Below, in pieces: positions 43,976 through 53,025 of a stretch of DNA of 64,000 nt (position 1 is its first letter; each line of letters begins with the position of its first letter). The translations under genes were made by a program, and so were the position numbers. This DNA comes from Bacteroidota bacterium (GTDB lineage Bacteria > Bacteroidota > Ignavibacteria > UBA10030 > UBA6906), in NCBI GenBank assembly GCA_019637975.1, contig JAHBUR010000009.1, positions 62,001-126,000 of the forward strand, in the 5' to 3' direction. The notes under the pieces are model-generated. The model saw only the letters and a program-made list of their open reading frames with translations. It did not search any database and had not been told where the DNA came from.

Positions 43976-44018
43976 AAGCGAATTTTCGCTTGACAAACGA
44001 ATTTCGCCAAGCTATATT
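43976..44018 (+). promoter_or_regulatory. Promoter of aceA with overlapping GCGAA operators
   Basis: A perfect TTGACA (43990-43995), 17-base spacer and TATATT (44013-44018). The palindrome AAGCGAA-TT-TTCGCTT (43976-43991) overlaps the -35 box, and a second CGAA/TTCG site lies in the spacer. This arrangement fits repression by the divergent XRE protein; no known consensus was matched. Confidence 0.8.
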
Positions 44019-44071
44019 GTTCCCAGTTTGTTCTTTCACATATCCACAATCATTTCAAGGGAGACCGAGCC

Positions 44072-45358
44072 ATGCCCACCTTCGAGGACGTTCAAACACT
44101 GGGATCAATGAACCATCGATGGGACGGAGTTACCCGCCCATACTCTGAACACGATGTGCAAAAGCTTCGAGGGACGGTCGACATCAAATACACGCTCGCG
44201 GAACTTGGAGCGAAACGATTGTGGAATTTGCTGCATACCGAACCCTATGTCAAGGCTCTTGGCGCGTTGACGGGCAATCAAGCAATGCAGCAAGTGCGTG
44301 CAGGTCTCAAGGCAATTTACCTCAGCGGCTGGCAGGTAGCTGCCGACGCTAACCTCGCCGGACAGATGTATCCCGATCAGAGTTTGTACCCCGCCAACAG
44401 CGTTCCCGAAGTTGTCAGAAAAATTAATCACACGCTGCTCCGTGCCGATCAAATCCATTCCTCCGAAGGATTAAACGGTATTCACTGGCTTGCTCCGATC
44501 GTTGCGGATGCCGAGGCGGGGTTTGGCGGACCATTAAATGCGTTTGAGTTGATGAAGGCGATGATTGAGGCAGGTGCAGCGGGCGTTCACTTCGAGGATC
44601 AACTCGCATCGGAAAAGAAATGCGGACATCTCGGCGGCAAGGTTCTTGTCCCGACGAGCCAGTTCATCCGCACGCTCACAGCGGCCCGTCTCGCTGCCGA
44701 CGTGATGAACGTACCGACACTCATCGTAGCCCGCACCGATGCGGACAGCGCCAATCTTCTGACGAGTGATATTGATCCCCGCGATCACAAGTTTGTTACT
44801 GGAGAACGAACAGCAGAGGGTTTCTTCCGCGTCAGAAGCGGGATTGAAGCGGCAATTGACAGAGCCATCTCCTACGCCCCGTATGCCGATCTCATCTGGT
44901 GTGAAACATCGCATCCCGATCTTGGCGAAGCAAAAGAATTTGCCGATGCCGTTCACGCACGGTTCCCCGGCAAGCTACTCGCGTACAACTGCTCACCCTC
45001 ATTTAACTGGGCAAAGAAACTCGATCCTGAAACGATTGCACAGTTCCAGGATAAGTTGGGCGAAATGGGATACAAGTTCCAGTTCGTCACGCTGGCCGGA
45101 TTTCATGCTCTCAACCACAGCATGTTCACACTGGCCCACGACTACAAAGGGCGAGGAATGGCAGCGTATTCCGAACTTCAGCAGGAAGAATTTGCCAGCG
45201 AAGCAGTGGGTTACACTGCAACGAAGCACCAGCGTGAAGTGGGAACGGGGTACTTCGATCTTGTCACGCAGATTGTCTCCGGCGGAACATCCTCAACGAC
45301 GGCGCTTGCAGGGTCAACCGAACGGGCGCAGTTCTACGCGACAACAGTAGGGCGGTAG
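44072..45358 (+). CDS. aceA: Isocitrate lyase
   Basis: First enzyme of the glyoxylate bypass, 428 residues; splits isocitrate to glyoxylate and succinate. The signature [14 protein letters not shown] carries the catalytic Cys, [17 protein letters not shown] and the early [10 protein letters not shown] are conserved, and [15 protein letters not shown]-like text ([15 protein letters not shown]) is diagnostic. GGGAG precedes the ATG. It is transcribed with aceB (33 bases apart) from the operator-rich promoter. It allows growth on acetate or fatty acids. Confidence 0.97.
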   Translation: MPTFEDVQTLGSMNHRWDGVTRPYSEHDVQKLRGTVDIKYTLAELGAKRLWNLLHTEPYVKALGALTGNQAMQQVRAGLKAIYLSGWQVAADANLAGQMYPDQSLYPANSVPEVVRKINHTLLRADQIHSSEGLNGIHWLAPIVADAEAGFGGPLNAFELMKAMIEAGAAGVHFEDQLASEKKCGHLGGKVLVPTSQFIRTLTAARLAADVMNVPTLIVARTDADSANLLTSDIDPRDHKFVTGERTAEGFFRVRSGIEAAIDRAISYAPYADLIWCETSHPDLGEAKEFADAVHARFPGKLLAYNCSPSFNWAKKLDPETIAQFQDKLGEMGYKFQFVTLAGFHALNHSMFTLAHDYKGRGMAAYSELQQEEFASEAVGYTATKHQREVGTGYFDLVTQIVSGGTSSTTALAGSTERAQFYATTVGR

Positions 45359-45391
45359 AACTCTCTTTGGAAGAATGGCGGAGGGCATTGA

Positions 45392-47062
45392 ATGCCCTCG
45401 CAATTTCATACCACTTGGAATTATGCAGAGGAATCGAAGACTATGCACGAAGTTATCGCAGGCCCAGCCGTTGACGCAATCACGTTACTTGGAACATCGG
45501 TGAACGAATACCCGGATATTCTGACTCCCGAGGCATTGGAATTTGTTGTCACATTGGAACGTGAATTCAGACCTGCCCGGACACAAATTCTCGCAGCTCG
45601 AAAAGACCGTCAGGCACAAATCGATGCCGGTAATCGGCCTGACTTCCTGCCGGCAACACGCGCTGTCAGGGAAAACAGTGTGTGGCGCGTTGGAACCATT
45701 CCCGATGATCTCCAGGATCGTCGTGTTGAAATTACGGGGCCGGTCGAGCGCAAAATGATGATTAACGCTCTGAATTCAGGCGCTAGTGTCTTCATGGCTG
45801 ATTTCGAAGATGCGAACTCTCCAACGTGGGAAAATATCATGAACGGCCACCGCAACTTGCGGGATGCGATCGATCGTTCCATAACATTTACAAGTCCGGA
45901 CGGAAGAAAATACAAACTGAACGATCACGTTGCGACACTGATGGTCCGGCCCCGAGGCTGGCATCTCGAAGAGAAGCACGTTCTTGTCGACGGCAAACCA
46001 ATGTCGGCTTCGTTGTTTGATTTCGGGATGTATTTCTTCCATCAAGCGCAAAATCTTCTTGATCGCGGAACGGGCCCGTACTTTTACCTTCCCAAACTCG
46101 AAAACCATCACGAAGCACATTTATGGAACAGCGTGTTCGAGTTCGCTCAACACGAGCTCGACATTCCGCAGGGTACAATCAAGGTGACGGTGTTGATCGA
46201 GACAATTCTCGCAGCCTTTGAAATGGAGGAGATTCTGTACGAGTTGCGCAATCATATTGTCGGCTTGAATGCAGGGCGTTGGGATTACATGTTCAGCGTT
46301 ATCAAAAAATTTAGAAATAACCCTGACTTTCTTTTGCCCGACCGATCACAACTGACCATGACGGTGCCATTCATGCGTGCCTACACAGAGTTGCTTGTCA
46401 AGACTTGTCACAAGCGAGGAGCTCACGCAATCGGCGGAATGGCGGCGTTCATTCCAAGCAGAAAAGACCCAAAAATCAACGACATCGCGCTCGCAAAGGT
46501 CACTGAGGACAAAATACGTGAGTCAAACGATGGTTTCGATGGAACCTGGGTTGCCCATCCCGATCTCGTTCCCGTTGCCCGAAAACCGTTCGATGCGATT
46601 CTCGGCGCATCCCCCCATCAAAAACACCGGATGCGCGAGGATGTGAACGTTACTGCGGGGGAGTTGCTCAACTTCACAGTTCCGAATGCAACAATAACCG
46701 AAACAGGGTTGCGCAACAACATCAATGTCGGACTGCAATACATCGAATCGTGGTTGAGAGGCGTTGGTGCGGCAGGGATTTTCAATTTGATGGAAGACGC
46801 GGCAACAGCAGAAATCTCCCGCTCGCAAGTGTGGCAGTGGCTGCATCATGAAAGAGCGCAACTTGCTGACGGCAGACTTGTCAATGAGTTTATGTACCAA
46901 ACGCTGCGTGACGAGGAGTTGAAGAAGATCGAAGAAGCAATCGGGCAGGAGGCATTCGCCGCATCCCACTTTGACATTGCCCGAATGCTTTTTGATCAGC
47001 TTGTCACGCGGGATCGTTTCGCCGACTTCCTCACACTTGAAGCGTACAAGTACCTGGACTAG
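45392..47062 (+). CDS. aceB: Malate synthase A
   Basis: Second enzyme of the glyoxylate bypass, 556 residues; condenses glyoxylate with acetyl-CoA to malate. Diagnostic parts are [34 protein letters not shown], the malate-synthase signature [17 protein letters not shown] and [11 protein letters not shown]. Two in-frame ATGs are possible: 45392, with GGAGGG six bases upstream, and 45443, with GAGGAA nine bases upstream; I keep the first. No terminator was recognised before the convergent lptD gene. Confidence 0.96.
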   Translation: MPSQFHTTWNYAEESKTMHEVIAGPAVDAITLLGTSVNEYPDILTPEALEFVVTLEREFRPARTQILAARKDRQAQIDAGNRPDFLPATRAVRENSVWRVGTIPDDLQDRRVEITGPVERKMMINALNSGASVFMADFEDANSPTWENIMNGHRNLRDAIDRSITFTSPDGRKYKLNDHVATLMVRPRGWHLEEKHVLVDGKPMSASLFDFGMYFFHQAQNLLDRGTGPYFYLPKLENHHEAHLWNSVFEFAQHELDIPQGTIKVTVLIETILAAFEMEEILYELRNHIVGLNAGRWDYMFSVIKKFRNNPDFLLPDRSQLTMTVPFMRAYTELLVKTCHKRGAHAIGGMAAFIPSRKDPKINDIALAKVTEDKIRESNDGFDGTWVAHPDLVPVARKPFDAILGASPHQKHRMREDVNVTAGELLNFTVPNATITETGLRNNINVGLQYIESWLRGVGAAGIFNLMEDAATAEISRSQVWQWLHHERAQLADGRLVNEFMYQTLRDEELKKIEEAIGQEAFAASHFDIARMLFDQLVTRDRFADFLTLEAYKYLD

Positions 47063-47074
47063 AGAAAGCCACGA

Positions 47075-47125
47075 TGGCATAGAGTACACGCGAAAAAGAA
47101 CTCTGTGTCTCCGCGTCTCAGTGGC
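47075..47125. repeat. Dispersed-repeat-like stretch after aceB
   Basis: On the minus strand the gap reads CACTGAGACGCGGAGACACAG, then AGTTCTTTTTCGCG. This GAGACnCGGAGACACAGAG wording resembles a short repeat seen scattered between genes in many environmental genomes. It is present once in this window, so the repeat nature is recalled, not shown. Confidence 0.35.
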
Positions 47126-47133
47126 AGAATAGA

Positions 47134-49794
47134 TCAGAAAATGTTCCGGGCACTCTCCTGCTTCGTCACCTTGATGTCCTGCAACTGCGGAGCCTTCAGG
47201 CGAATCTCCAGTCTGTAATTCCGGTTGGGGCCTGTCGGCACCCAGTTGAACGTCATCTCCCAGCAATGCAAGTCGCGGTAGACACTCACCTGCGGCGCGG
47301 CGAAAATTCTATTCACCAGATCATAATTCGTACTGGCCGAGATCTTCCAATTCTCAGTAAGACTGAAACTGAGCGACGCGGACAGATTCGAGCTGCGAAA
47401 TTTGTTGCGCGGATCCTCTTGGGATTGCGAAAAGTTATAAGAAAGATCAAGCCTCCACGGAATACTAAAATCCGGCACTGGATCATCATACAGCTGGCGA
47501 GTGCCGCTTTGCTGACGCAATGAATCAGCCGCGGAAAGTACCGGGCCGGCTGTCGATTTCTTTTTTTCTCCACTCAACGACGTCGAAAGACTGATATTAA
47601 AATTCGTGAGTTGTGCCAATTGCCCCGTCTCTTTCACGAGGAATTTATTGACACGCCGACCGATTCTCGGATCCAACGGATCGGGCTCGAATTTGTAGAG
47701 ATTAAAGCTCGTACTGCCGCTGATATTCAACAACGTTCCGATATTTGTCCGGTAACCAATACTAATCGGGTCGAACTTCAAGCTGTCTCTGGCAAAGTTG
47801 TAACCTGTTGAGACATCAAAATTAAGAAGCTGGAACTTGTTCTCCTGCCCCGCTGAATCGGACGATTCTGTTTTCATTTCAATCACATTTTCGATGCGAA
47901 GCCCGATCGCCTGCCGTTCTTCACCGGGCGCCCCGCCGAACACTTCGCGATCATAGAATCCGTATTTCTGCACACGTCCAAATTGGTCAACGTATGTTCC
48001 AAAATACCCGAATGACGGTTTCGAGAAATCAGGCTGGTACGTATAACTGAGCGATGGCTTTACTTGATGCCGTATGCCCTTGATGCCAAGAATATTTGGT
48101 TGGACGATGCCGTAGAATTTCGTTCCTGCACTAATTCCCATACTGAAAACCCGAACGGCTTTGAATCTCCTGAATTCCGTATCAATGACACGGTATGTTG
48201 TATCACGATTGCCGCTTGTATCCGGCTCGCCGATGGTTGTCTCCAGTTCGCGGCGTGTCCCCTTCTCGTACCATTTCTCCGTGTAGTTGAAGAAAGGAGT
48301 AATAGTGAAATAGCCGAGTTTCGGCGAAGCGTTGATGGTAACGTTGTGCTGAACTCCGCGCCGCTCTTCAACGCGTTCAACACCGAGCGTGTCGGCCTTG
48401 TACTGATTGCGCGTATTCAGCAGTTGTCCGCCGTACGTGTAGCCAATCAGGTCGTACCATGCAGAAGATGAACCGCCTGAACTGCTCTTTGAACGGAACG
48501 GAAAACTTTGTCCCCGATTGAAACTCAGGTTCGGTAACGCATCGCTGATTTCCAACTGACCCGGCTGTGCAGTGAGGTTCTGCCTTCTGCTCACATTCAA
48601 CGTGAGACTGTTCGGCGTTCCCTCCCATGATTTGGAAAGGGTGGCATTCGAGTATATTTCCTGACGCAAAAGATCATCCAACCTGTAACTGACGTTTTGA
48701 TAATACGATGATCCGCTCGTGAACGTGAAGTCGACGACAAGCCGTGTTGTCGGATTGAATTCCTGGTTATGCCCGACATGAATGTTGAACACTCTCTGAT
48801 TGGAATAGTTGGGATCGCCCCGCTCGCCTGAGATTGTTTTGGCGTACGAAGCATTGATACCGCCGGAGAAATTGTATCGCAATGCGTACCGGAAATTGGA
48901 ATACAACACCCAGCTTCCCTTCGTGTAGCCGTCGCCCGTCACGCTCCAATCCAGATAATCGTTGATTGCCCAATAGTAGCCGAGATGGAGCAAATAGCGT
49001 CCGCGATTGCTTTCGCCGTACGCCGGCCCGATGATGCCCGAGCGCCTTCCTCGCTCCGTCGGAAAAATGCCGAACGGCAGCGCAAAGACAGGCACATCCG
49101 ACACATACAAATAGATCGGCCGGGCAACGATGTTCTGCTTCAGCGAAATTTTCATTTCCGGACTGCCGAAGTAGTAATGCGGATGATCGGCGTCGCATGT
49201 CGTGTACTTGCCGTCGGCCACAAAGAGAACATCCGTTCCTATCTTTTTGATCTCCTCGCCGCGGTAATATCCGCCTTCAAGCTCCGTCTTGCCGACGTCA
49301 ATTTTCCCTTTCTTCGTTTTGAAGTTGTAGGAGATTTTTTGCCCGCGATATGTTTCATTTCCATCAATCAAATCCGGAGCGCCGCGAATGCCAGTTTTCG
49401 ACGTATCCGACGCGTCGGGAACACCTTGCGCATTCAGCACGGAGGTATTCCAATTCACATCAATGTACTCCGCTTTTATGCCCATTTCCTTGTACCTGAT
49501 GCTGCTCGTGCCGTGAAGGTACATCGTTCTGTTGCGCAGCGAGTAGATGATGGAATCCTTCGCAACGTAGGAAACAACGGAGTCAATGCCTGAAGGAGAT
49601 TGTGCTGCGATCAGCGAATCCACGCCGGTGGTGTCCGAAGATTGCTGAGATAGCGTGTCGGGGAAAGATGGGGTTGTAGTGTCGGGTAAGACTGGAATTG
49701 CTTGCGGCAGATCGGGGATTTGAGCCCACGCCGGCGCATGCATTCCTGCAAGAAGGAAAACCAACAGCATGGTTGTAGATGTCGGCTTCTGCAT
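47134..49794 (-). CDS. lptD: LptD-like outer-membrane LPS assembly protein
   Basis: Beta-barrel protein of 886 residues that would insert lipopolysaccharide in the outer leaflet. A signal peptide (ending AWAQ) is followed by an OstA/LptA-like jellyroll (about 65-230: YLHGTSSIRYKEMGIKAEYIDVNW, then GQKISYNFKTKKGKI) and a barrel with the LptD-like LPFGIFPTERGRRSGIIGPAYG. The ATG at 49794 overlaps the TAA of rarA (TAATG). An upstream TTG at 49818 is less likely. This is the Bacteroidota-type putative LptD. Confidence 0.87.
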   Translation of the reverse strand: MQKPTSTTMLLVFLLAGMHAPAWAQIPDLPQAIPVLPDTTTPSFPDTLSQQSSDTTGVDSLIAAQSPSGIDSVVSYVAKDSIIYSLRNRTMYLHGTSSIRYKEMGIKAEYIDVNWNTSVLNAQGVPDASDTSKTGIRGAPDLIDGNETYRGQKISYNFKTKKGKIDVGKTELEGGYYRGEEIKKIGTDVLFVADGKYTTCDADHPHYYFGSPEMKISLKQNIVARPIYLYVSDVPVFALPFGIFPTERGRRSGIIGPAYGESNRGRYLLHLGYYWAINDYLDWSVTGDGYTKGSWVLYSNFRYALRYNFSGGINASYAKTISGERGDPNYSNQRVFNIHVGHNQEFNPTTRLVVDFTFTSGSSYYQNVSYRLDDLLRQEIYSNATLSKSWEGTPNSLTLNVSRRQNLTAQPGQLEISDALPNLSFNRGQSFPFRSKSSSGGSSSAWYDLIGYTYGGQLLNTRNQYKADTLGVERVEERRGVQHNVTINASPKLGYFTITPFFNYTEKWYEKGTRRELETTIGEPDTSGNRDTTYRVIDTEFRRFKAVRVFSMGISAGTKFYGIVQPNILGIKGIRHQVKPSLSYTYQPDFSKPSFGYFGTYVDQFGRVQKYGFYDREVFGGAPGEERQAIGLRIENVIEMKTESSDSAGQENKFQLLNFDVSTGYNFARDSLKFDPISIGYRTNIGTLLNISGSTSFNLYKFEPDPLDPRIGRRVNKFLVKETGQLAQLTNFNISLSTSLSGEKKKSTAGPVLSAADSLRQQSGTRQLYDDPVPDFSIPWRLDLSYNFSQSQEDPRNKFRSSNLSASLSFSLTENWKISASTNYDLVNRIFAAPQVSVYRDLHCWEMTFNWVPTGPNRNYRLEIRLKAPQLQDIKVTKQESARNIF

Positions 49795-51116
49795 TACCGT
49801 TTCTTCGATTTCCACCAACTGAGCAGCCTCTCACGGATCTTCATCTCGCCGCCGAGTTCCGTCGGACGGTAGTAGACGCGGTTCTTCAACCCGTCCGGCA
49901 GATACTGCTGCTCGACGAAATGCGTCTCAAAATCATGACTGTACTTGTAGTCGGCGCCATAGTCGAGATCTTTCATGAGCTTGGTCGGGGCGTTCCGCAA
50001 ATGCAATGGTACAGGTTCATCCGGCTTTGTCTTCACATCACTCATCGCTTCGTTGATGGCCATATACGATGCGTTGCTTTTCAGGCAAGACGCCAGATAC
50101 GCAGCAGTCTGTGCAAGCACGATCCGCGCCTCCGGCATTCCGATGTAATCAACTGCCGTGAAACAAGACGTTGCAAGCGTCAAGGCATACGGATCGGCAT
50201 TCCCGATATCTTCCGACGCAAGGACGATCATCCGGCGCGCAATAAATTTCGGATCTTCTCCCCCTTCGAGCATGCGCGCAAGCCAGTACACGGCAGCATC
50301 GGGATCGCTTCCTCTGACACTCTTGATGAAGGCGGAGATGATGTTGTAATGCTCTTCACCGCCTTTATCGTACTTCACAAATTTTCGTTGAAATGCCTCT
50401 TCGATATGCTTCTTGGCGATAACCCGTCGCTTGTGAACATCAGGCTTCGTCAGGTTGATTGCGGTTTCGAGTCCGTTCAGCAACATGCGCGCATCCCCGC
50501 CCGAAAGATGGATCAGATAGTCACGGTTTTCTATCTGAATATCCAGCTTGCTCAATACGTGATCCGTTTTCAGAGCATGATCAATGATGATTGTGAGATG
50601 TTCTGTCGAGAGGGATTGAAGAACATAGATGCGCGAGCGAGAGAGAAGCGGTGAGATCACTTCGAACGAAGGATTCTCCGTTGTGGCTCCGATCAGCGTG
50701 ATGAGGCCGTCTTCGACGCTATGCAAGAGGGCATCCTGCTGTGCTTTGTTGAAGCGGTGAATCTCATCGATGAACAGAATGGTGTTCCGCTGGAAGTGTT
50801 TCCGGTTCACAGCAGCTTTGTCCAGAACCTCGCGAACATCCTTTACGCCGGACGAAACGGCATTCAGTTGATAGAAGTCGGCTTGCGTATGTCCGGCAAT
50901 TATGCGGGCAAGCGTTGTTTTGCCGCTGCCCGGCGGACCCCAGAAGATCATTGAGGGAAGCCGGTCGCTTTCAATCAGAACGCTCAGCGGTTTTCCTTCT
51001 CCCAACAGATGTTCCTGTCCCACAAACTCGTCCAGTGATTGCGGACGGACGCGTTCGGCAAGCGGGGCATACGTTGATGGTGGGTTGGATTGAGGTGTAG
51101 AGTCGAAGAGTTCCAT
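49794..51116 (-). CDS. rarA: Replication-associated recombination protein RarA/MgsA
   Basis: AAA+ ATPase of 440 residues acting at stalled forks. Motifs are [16 protein letters not shown], Walker [10 protein letters not shown], Walker [20 protein letters not shown], sensor [11 protein letters not shown], and the C-terminal [24 protein letters not shown] and [10 protein letters not shown] prefer the ATG at 51116; the frame also has a TTG at 51161. It lies between ftsB and lptD, and its stop overlaps the lptD start. Confidence 0.94.
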   Translation of the reverse strand: MELFDSTPQSNPPSTYAPLAERVRPQSLDEFVGQEHLLGEGKPLSVLIESDRLPSMIFWGPPGSGKTTLARIIAGHTQADFYQLNAVSSGVKDVREVLDKAAVNRKHFQRNTILFIDEIHRFNKAQQDALLHSVEDGLITLIGATTENPSFEVISPLLSRSRIYVLQSLSTEHLTIIIDHALKTDHVLSKLDIQIENRDYLIHLSGGDARMLLNGLETAINLTKPDVHKRRVIAKKHIEEAFQRKFVKYDKGGEEHYNIISAFIKSVRGSDPDAAVYWLARMLEGGEDPKFIARRMIVLASEDIGNADPYALTLATSCFTAVDYIGMPEARIVLAQTAAYLASCLKSNASYMAINEAMSDVKTKPDEPVPLHLRNAPTKLMKDLDYGADYKYSHDFETHFVEQQYLPDGLKNRVYYRPTELGGEMKIRERLLSWWKSKKR

Positions 51117-51182
51117 TCGGTTCGATCGCAGATTACCGATCAGGATTACGACGGGCCGCAATCTGCAATCCGCAATCTCACA

Positions 51183-51524
51183 TCATTTTCTGTTCACCTT
51201 GTAGACGGTTTCTCCTTCGCGGATCATCCCGTATTTTTCGCGGGCAACCTTCTCGACCGCCCGCGGATCACCTTCGAGCGCCTTTGCTTCGGATTGCAGG
51301 CGCTTTGTCTCTTCTTCCGCCGCCTGAATTTTCGAAACAAGCTCTGCTTTCTGGCTTTGTAAACGGATGCGTTGAACAACTCCATGACTTCCCAACAGCG
51401 CGTAGAGAACAACGGCCGATCCGAGGATGAATCGTACCATAAACCGCTTGTTCTTCAACAAACGAACCAGCTTCGCCTTGACGTTCGAGCTTTTGCTGCT
51501 CTTGCGGTAGAAAAGACTGTCCAT
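51183..51524 (-). CDS. ftsB: FtsB/DivIC-like septum protein
   Basis: Division protein of 113 residues with one transmembrane helix (about 30-45) and a coiled coil (QRIRLQSQKAELVSKIQAAEEETKRLQSEAKALE in register), then GDPRAVEKVAREKYGMIREGE, the FtsB/DivIC signature. It would form the divisome complex with FtsL and FtsQ. A promoter-like TTGCAA-17-TACATT ends only nine bases before the ATG, so the transcript may be almost leaderless, or the true start lies further in (ATG at codon 29). Confidence 0.85.
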   Translation of the reverse strand: MDSLFYRKSSKSSNVKAKLVRLLKNKRFMVRFILGSAVVLYALLGSHGVVQRIRLQSQKAELVSKIQAAEEETKRLQSEAKALEGDPRAVEKVAREKYGMIREGETVYKVNRK

Positions 51525-51533
51525 AGCGCACGC

Positions 51534-51562
51534 AATGTACCAATATTTTCAGGGGTTTGCAA
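51534..51562 (-). promoter_or_regulatory. Candidate promoter of ftsB-rarA-lptD
   Basis: TTGCAA and TACATT with a 17-base spacer on the minus strand, nine bases ahead of the ftsB ATG. Confidence 0.5.
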
Positions 51563-51579
51563 CCGAATGAACTGCCGAT

Positions 51580-51615
51580 AAACAAAGCGGCCGAACCCGT
51601 ATAGGGTCCGGCCGC
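51580..51615 (-). terminator. Terminator after Ig-like lipoprotein gene
   Basis: GCGGCCGGACCC and GGGTTCGGCCGC form a long GC-rich stem with one mismatch and a five-base loop, followed by TTTGTTT on the minus strand. Confidence 0.78.
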
Positions 51616-51634
51616 AAATCAGACGCAAAGACTG

Positions 51635-52771
51635 CTACTGCGCAATCCGTTTAGGCGGCAGAGCAACGGGTCTGAACGATGAATCCGTCGGACTGGAAAC
51701 ACCATCCCGTATGGTGTTTATAACTGATACCGCTTGAGTGGTGCCATTGATATCGTACACGTACCACTGATTGCCGGCAATTCCGCGCACGATGCGATCT
51801 TCACGCACAAGCCCCGCGGAAGTGTACACGCGGACTGTTGCGTCTGAGGAGTCCGACATGAAGTGACTGCCTGTCGAGTTGCGGTTGCTGTAATCATGAA
51901 TCTTGTACCGCAACGTTCCGGGGAAGAACTTGAAAATCGTGATTGTCTCCGGCCCGTACGAGGTGACATCATCGTGATCGAGGAATGCAATGGTATCGCC
52001 GTTCGCCGCCTGGACAACACGGTTCCCGTAGAAAACATGGTACCGTGGTCTTCCCGCGACTGCAGTACTGTCACCTGTCAGATGCGAGTCAAGATCGGAG
52101 GGCTTCAATCCCCAATTTAGCACGATCCGTATTTGGCCGGGCGGAACCGGTTGCGTGACTGTTGTCGTGAATTGCGTTGCAGTCGTATCCGTAACGGATC
52201 GGTTTGCAACCAGCGGCACACGTCCGGCGGCGTGAATCACATACACATAGTTGCCGATCGTGAGTGAAGTAGTGAAACGACCTTGAGAGTCTGTTGTCAG
52301 ATCAGGGAACCGAAACGCGGATGTATCGTTGCCGGATCCGACAAAAAATCGGACTGTCGCGCCGGAAATGGCCGATCCTGTTTGGGCATCATTCACGGTA
52401 CCGGTAATCTGTTGCGCTGCAAGAATTGTTGTCCCCGCCGCAACACTCGTTTGCCCCAAAGGAATAACAACATCGATGTATGCTGTGGGACGCCCGGCCG
52501 CGGAAATCACGACGGTATAGCGTCCCGCGGCATTCACCGCTACTTGCCACACACCCGAAGCGTTGCTCGTTCCCGATGCTGCCGGTGAACCCGCAACTGC
52601 CGTGCCCGCGTAGCACTGAACCGCAGCCCCTGAAATTGCCTGACCGCCAAACGCCTGCACAGTACCCGATACGTTTATGCCTCCTGACGGTTCGGAACCG
52701 GAACCATCTTTCTTGCAACCCGCAATCAACAATGTACAACAGACACCAAAGATGAGAACAGCATTTTTCAT
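51635..52771 (-). CDS. Lipoprotein with carboxypeptidase-regulatory-like repeats
   Basis: Surface or periplasmic lipoprotein of 378 residues. The ATG at 52771 follows GGGGAGG and opens a lipoprotein signal (LLIAGCKKDG, Cys near 19). Two carboxypeptidase-regulatory-like beta-sandwich units follow (about 30-115 and 118-200: GTVQAFGGQAISGAAV, GTVNDAQTGSAISGATV). The last 170 residues have IRIVLNWGLKPSDLDSHLTGD, a pattern seen in YfaP-like domains. Its promoter and leader are unusual: direct repeats and an intrinsic terminator before the gene. Confidence 0.82.
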   Translation of the reverse strand: MKNAVLIFGVCCTLLIAGCKKDGSGSEPSGGINVSGTVQAFGGQAISGAAVQCYAGTAVAGSPAASGTSNASGVWQVAVNAAGRYTVVISAAGRPTAYIDVVIPLGQTSVAAGTTILAAQQITGTVNDAQTGSAISGATVRFFVGSGNDTSAFRFPDLTTDSQGRFTTSLTIGNYVYVIHAAGRVPLVANRSVTDTTATQFTTTVTQPVPPGQIRIVLNWGLKPSDLDSHLTGDSTAVAGRPRYHVFYGNRVVQAANGDTIAFLDHDDVTSYGPETITIFKFFPGTLRYKIHDYSNRNSTGSHFMSDSSDATVRVYTSAGLVREDRIVRGIAGNQWYVYDINGTTQAVSVINTIRDGVSSPTDSSFRPVALPPKRIAQ

Positions 52772-52807
52772 ACTACCTCCCCTGAAAAATTGTTGGTATG
52801 AGAAAAA

Positions 52808-52844
52808 AAAACGCACGAACATTCTGATGAATATTCGTGCGTTT
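52808..52844 (-). terminator. Terminator in leader of lipoprotein gene (attenuator or sRNA end)
   Basis: AAAACGCACGAATATTC and its near-complement, ending GTTCGTGCGTTTT, form a long stem with a TTTTTTTTT run on the minus strand. It lies downstream of the 52882-52910 promoter and about 30 bases before the ATG at 52771. Confidence 0.82.
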
Positions 52845-52881
52845 TTATGAGAACGGTTTTTACTGCGTTGTACGCTGATGC

Positions 52882-52915
52882 AGTATAGTCAAGGTCGACT
52901 TAAGTGTCAAGGTCG
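52882..52915 (-). promoter_or_regulatory. Promoter with two overlapping 10-bp direct repeats
   Basis: Perfect TTGACA (52910-52905), 17-base spacer and TATACT (52887-52882) on the minus strand. The unit CGACCTTGAC occurs twice, separated by the palindrome ACTTAAGT (18-base period). The first copy holds the -35 box and the second abuts the -10 box, so a regulator there would control the promoter directly. Confidence 0.8.
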
Positions 52916-53025
52916 TGTGATGTGTATCTCACCGAAAGCGAGAAAGGATGTTGCAGTATTCAACACTCACCAGCCGCTTGAGCGAAGTAGCGAGAGAACA
53001 GACTTATGATGAATTTCGGTTTGAA

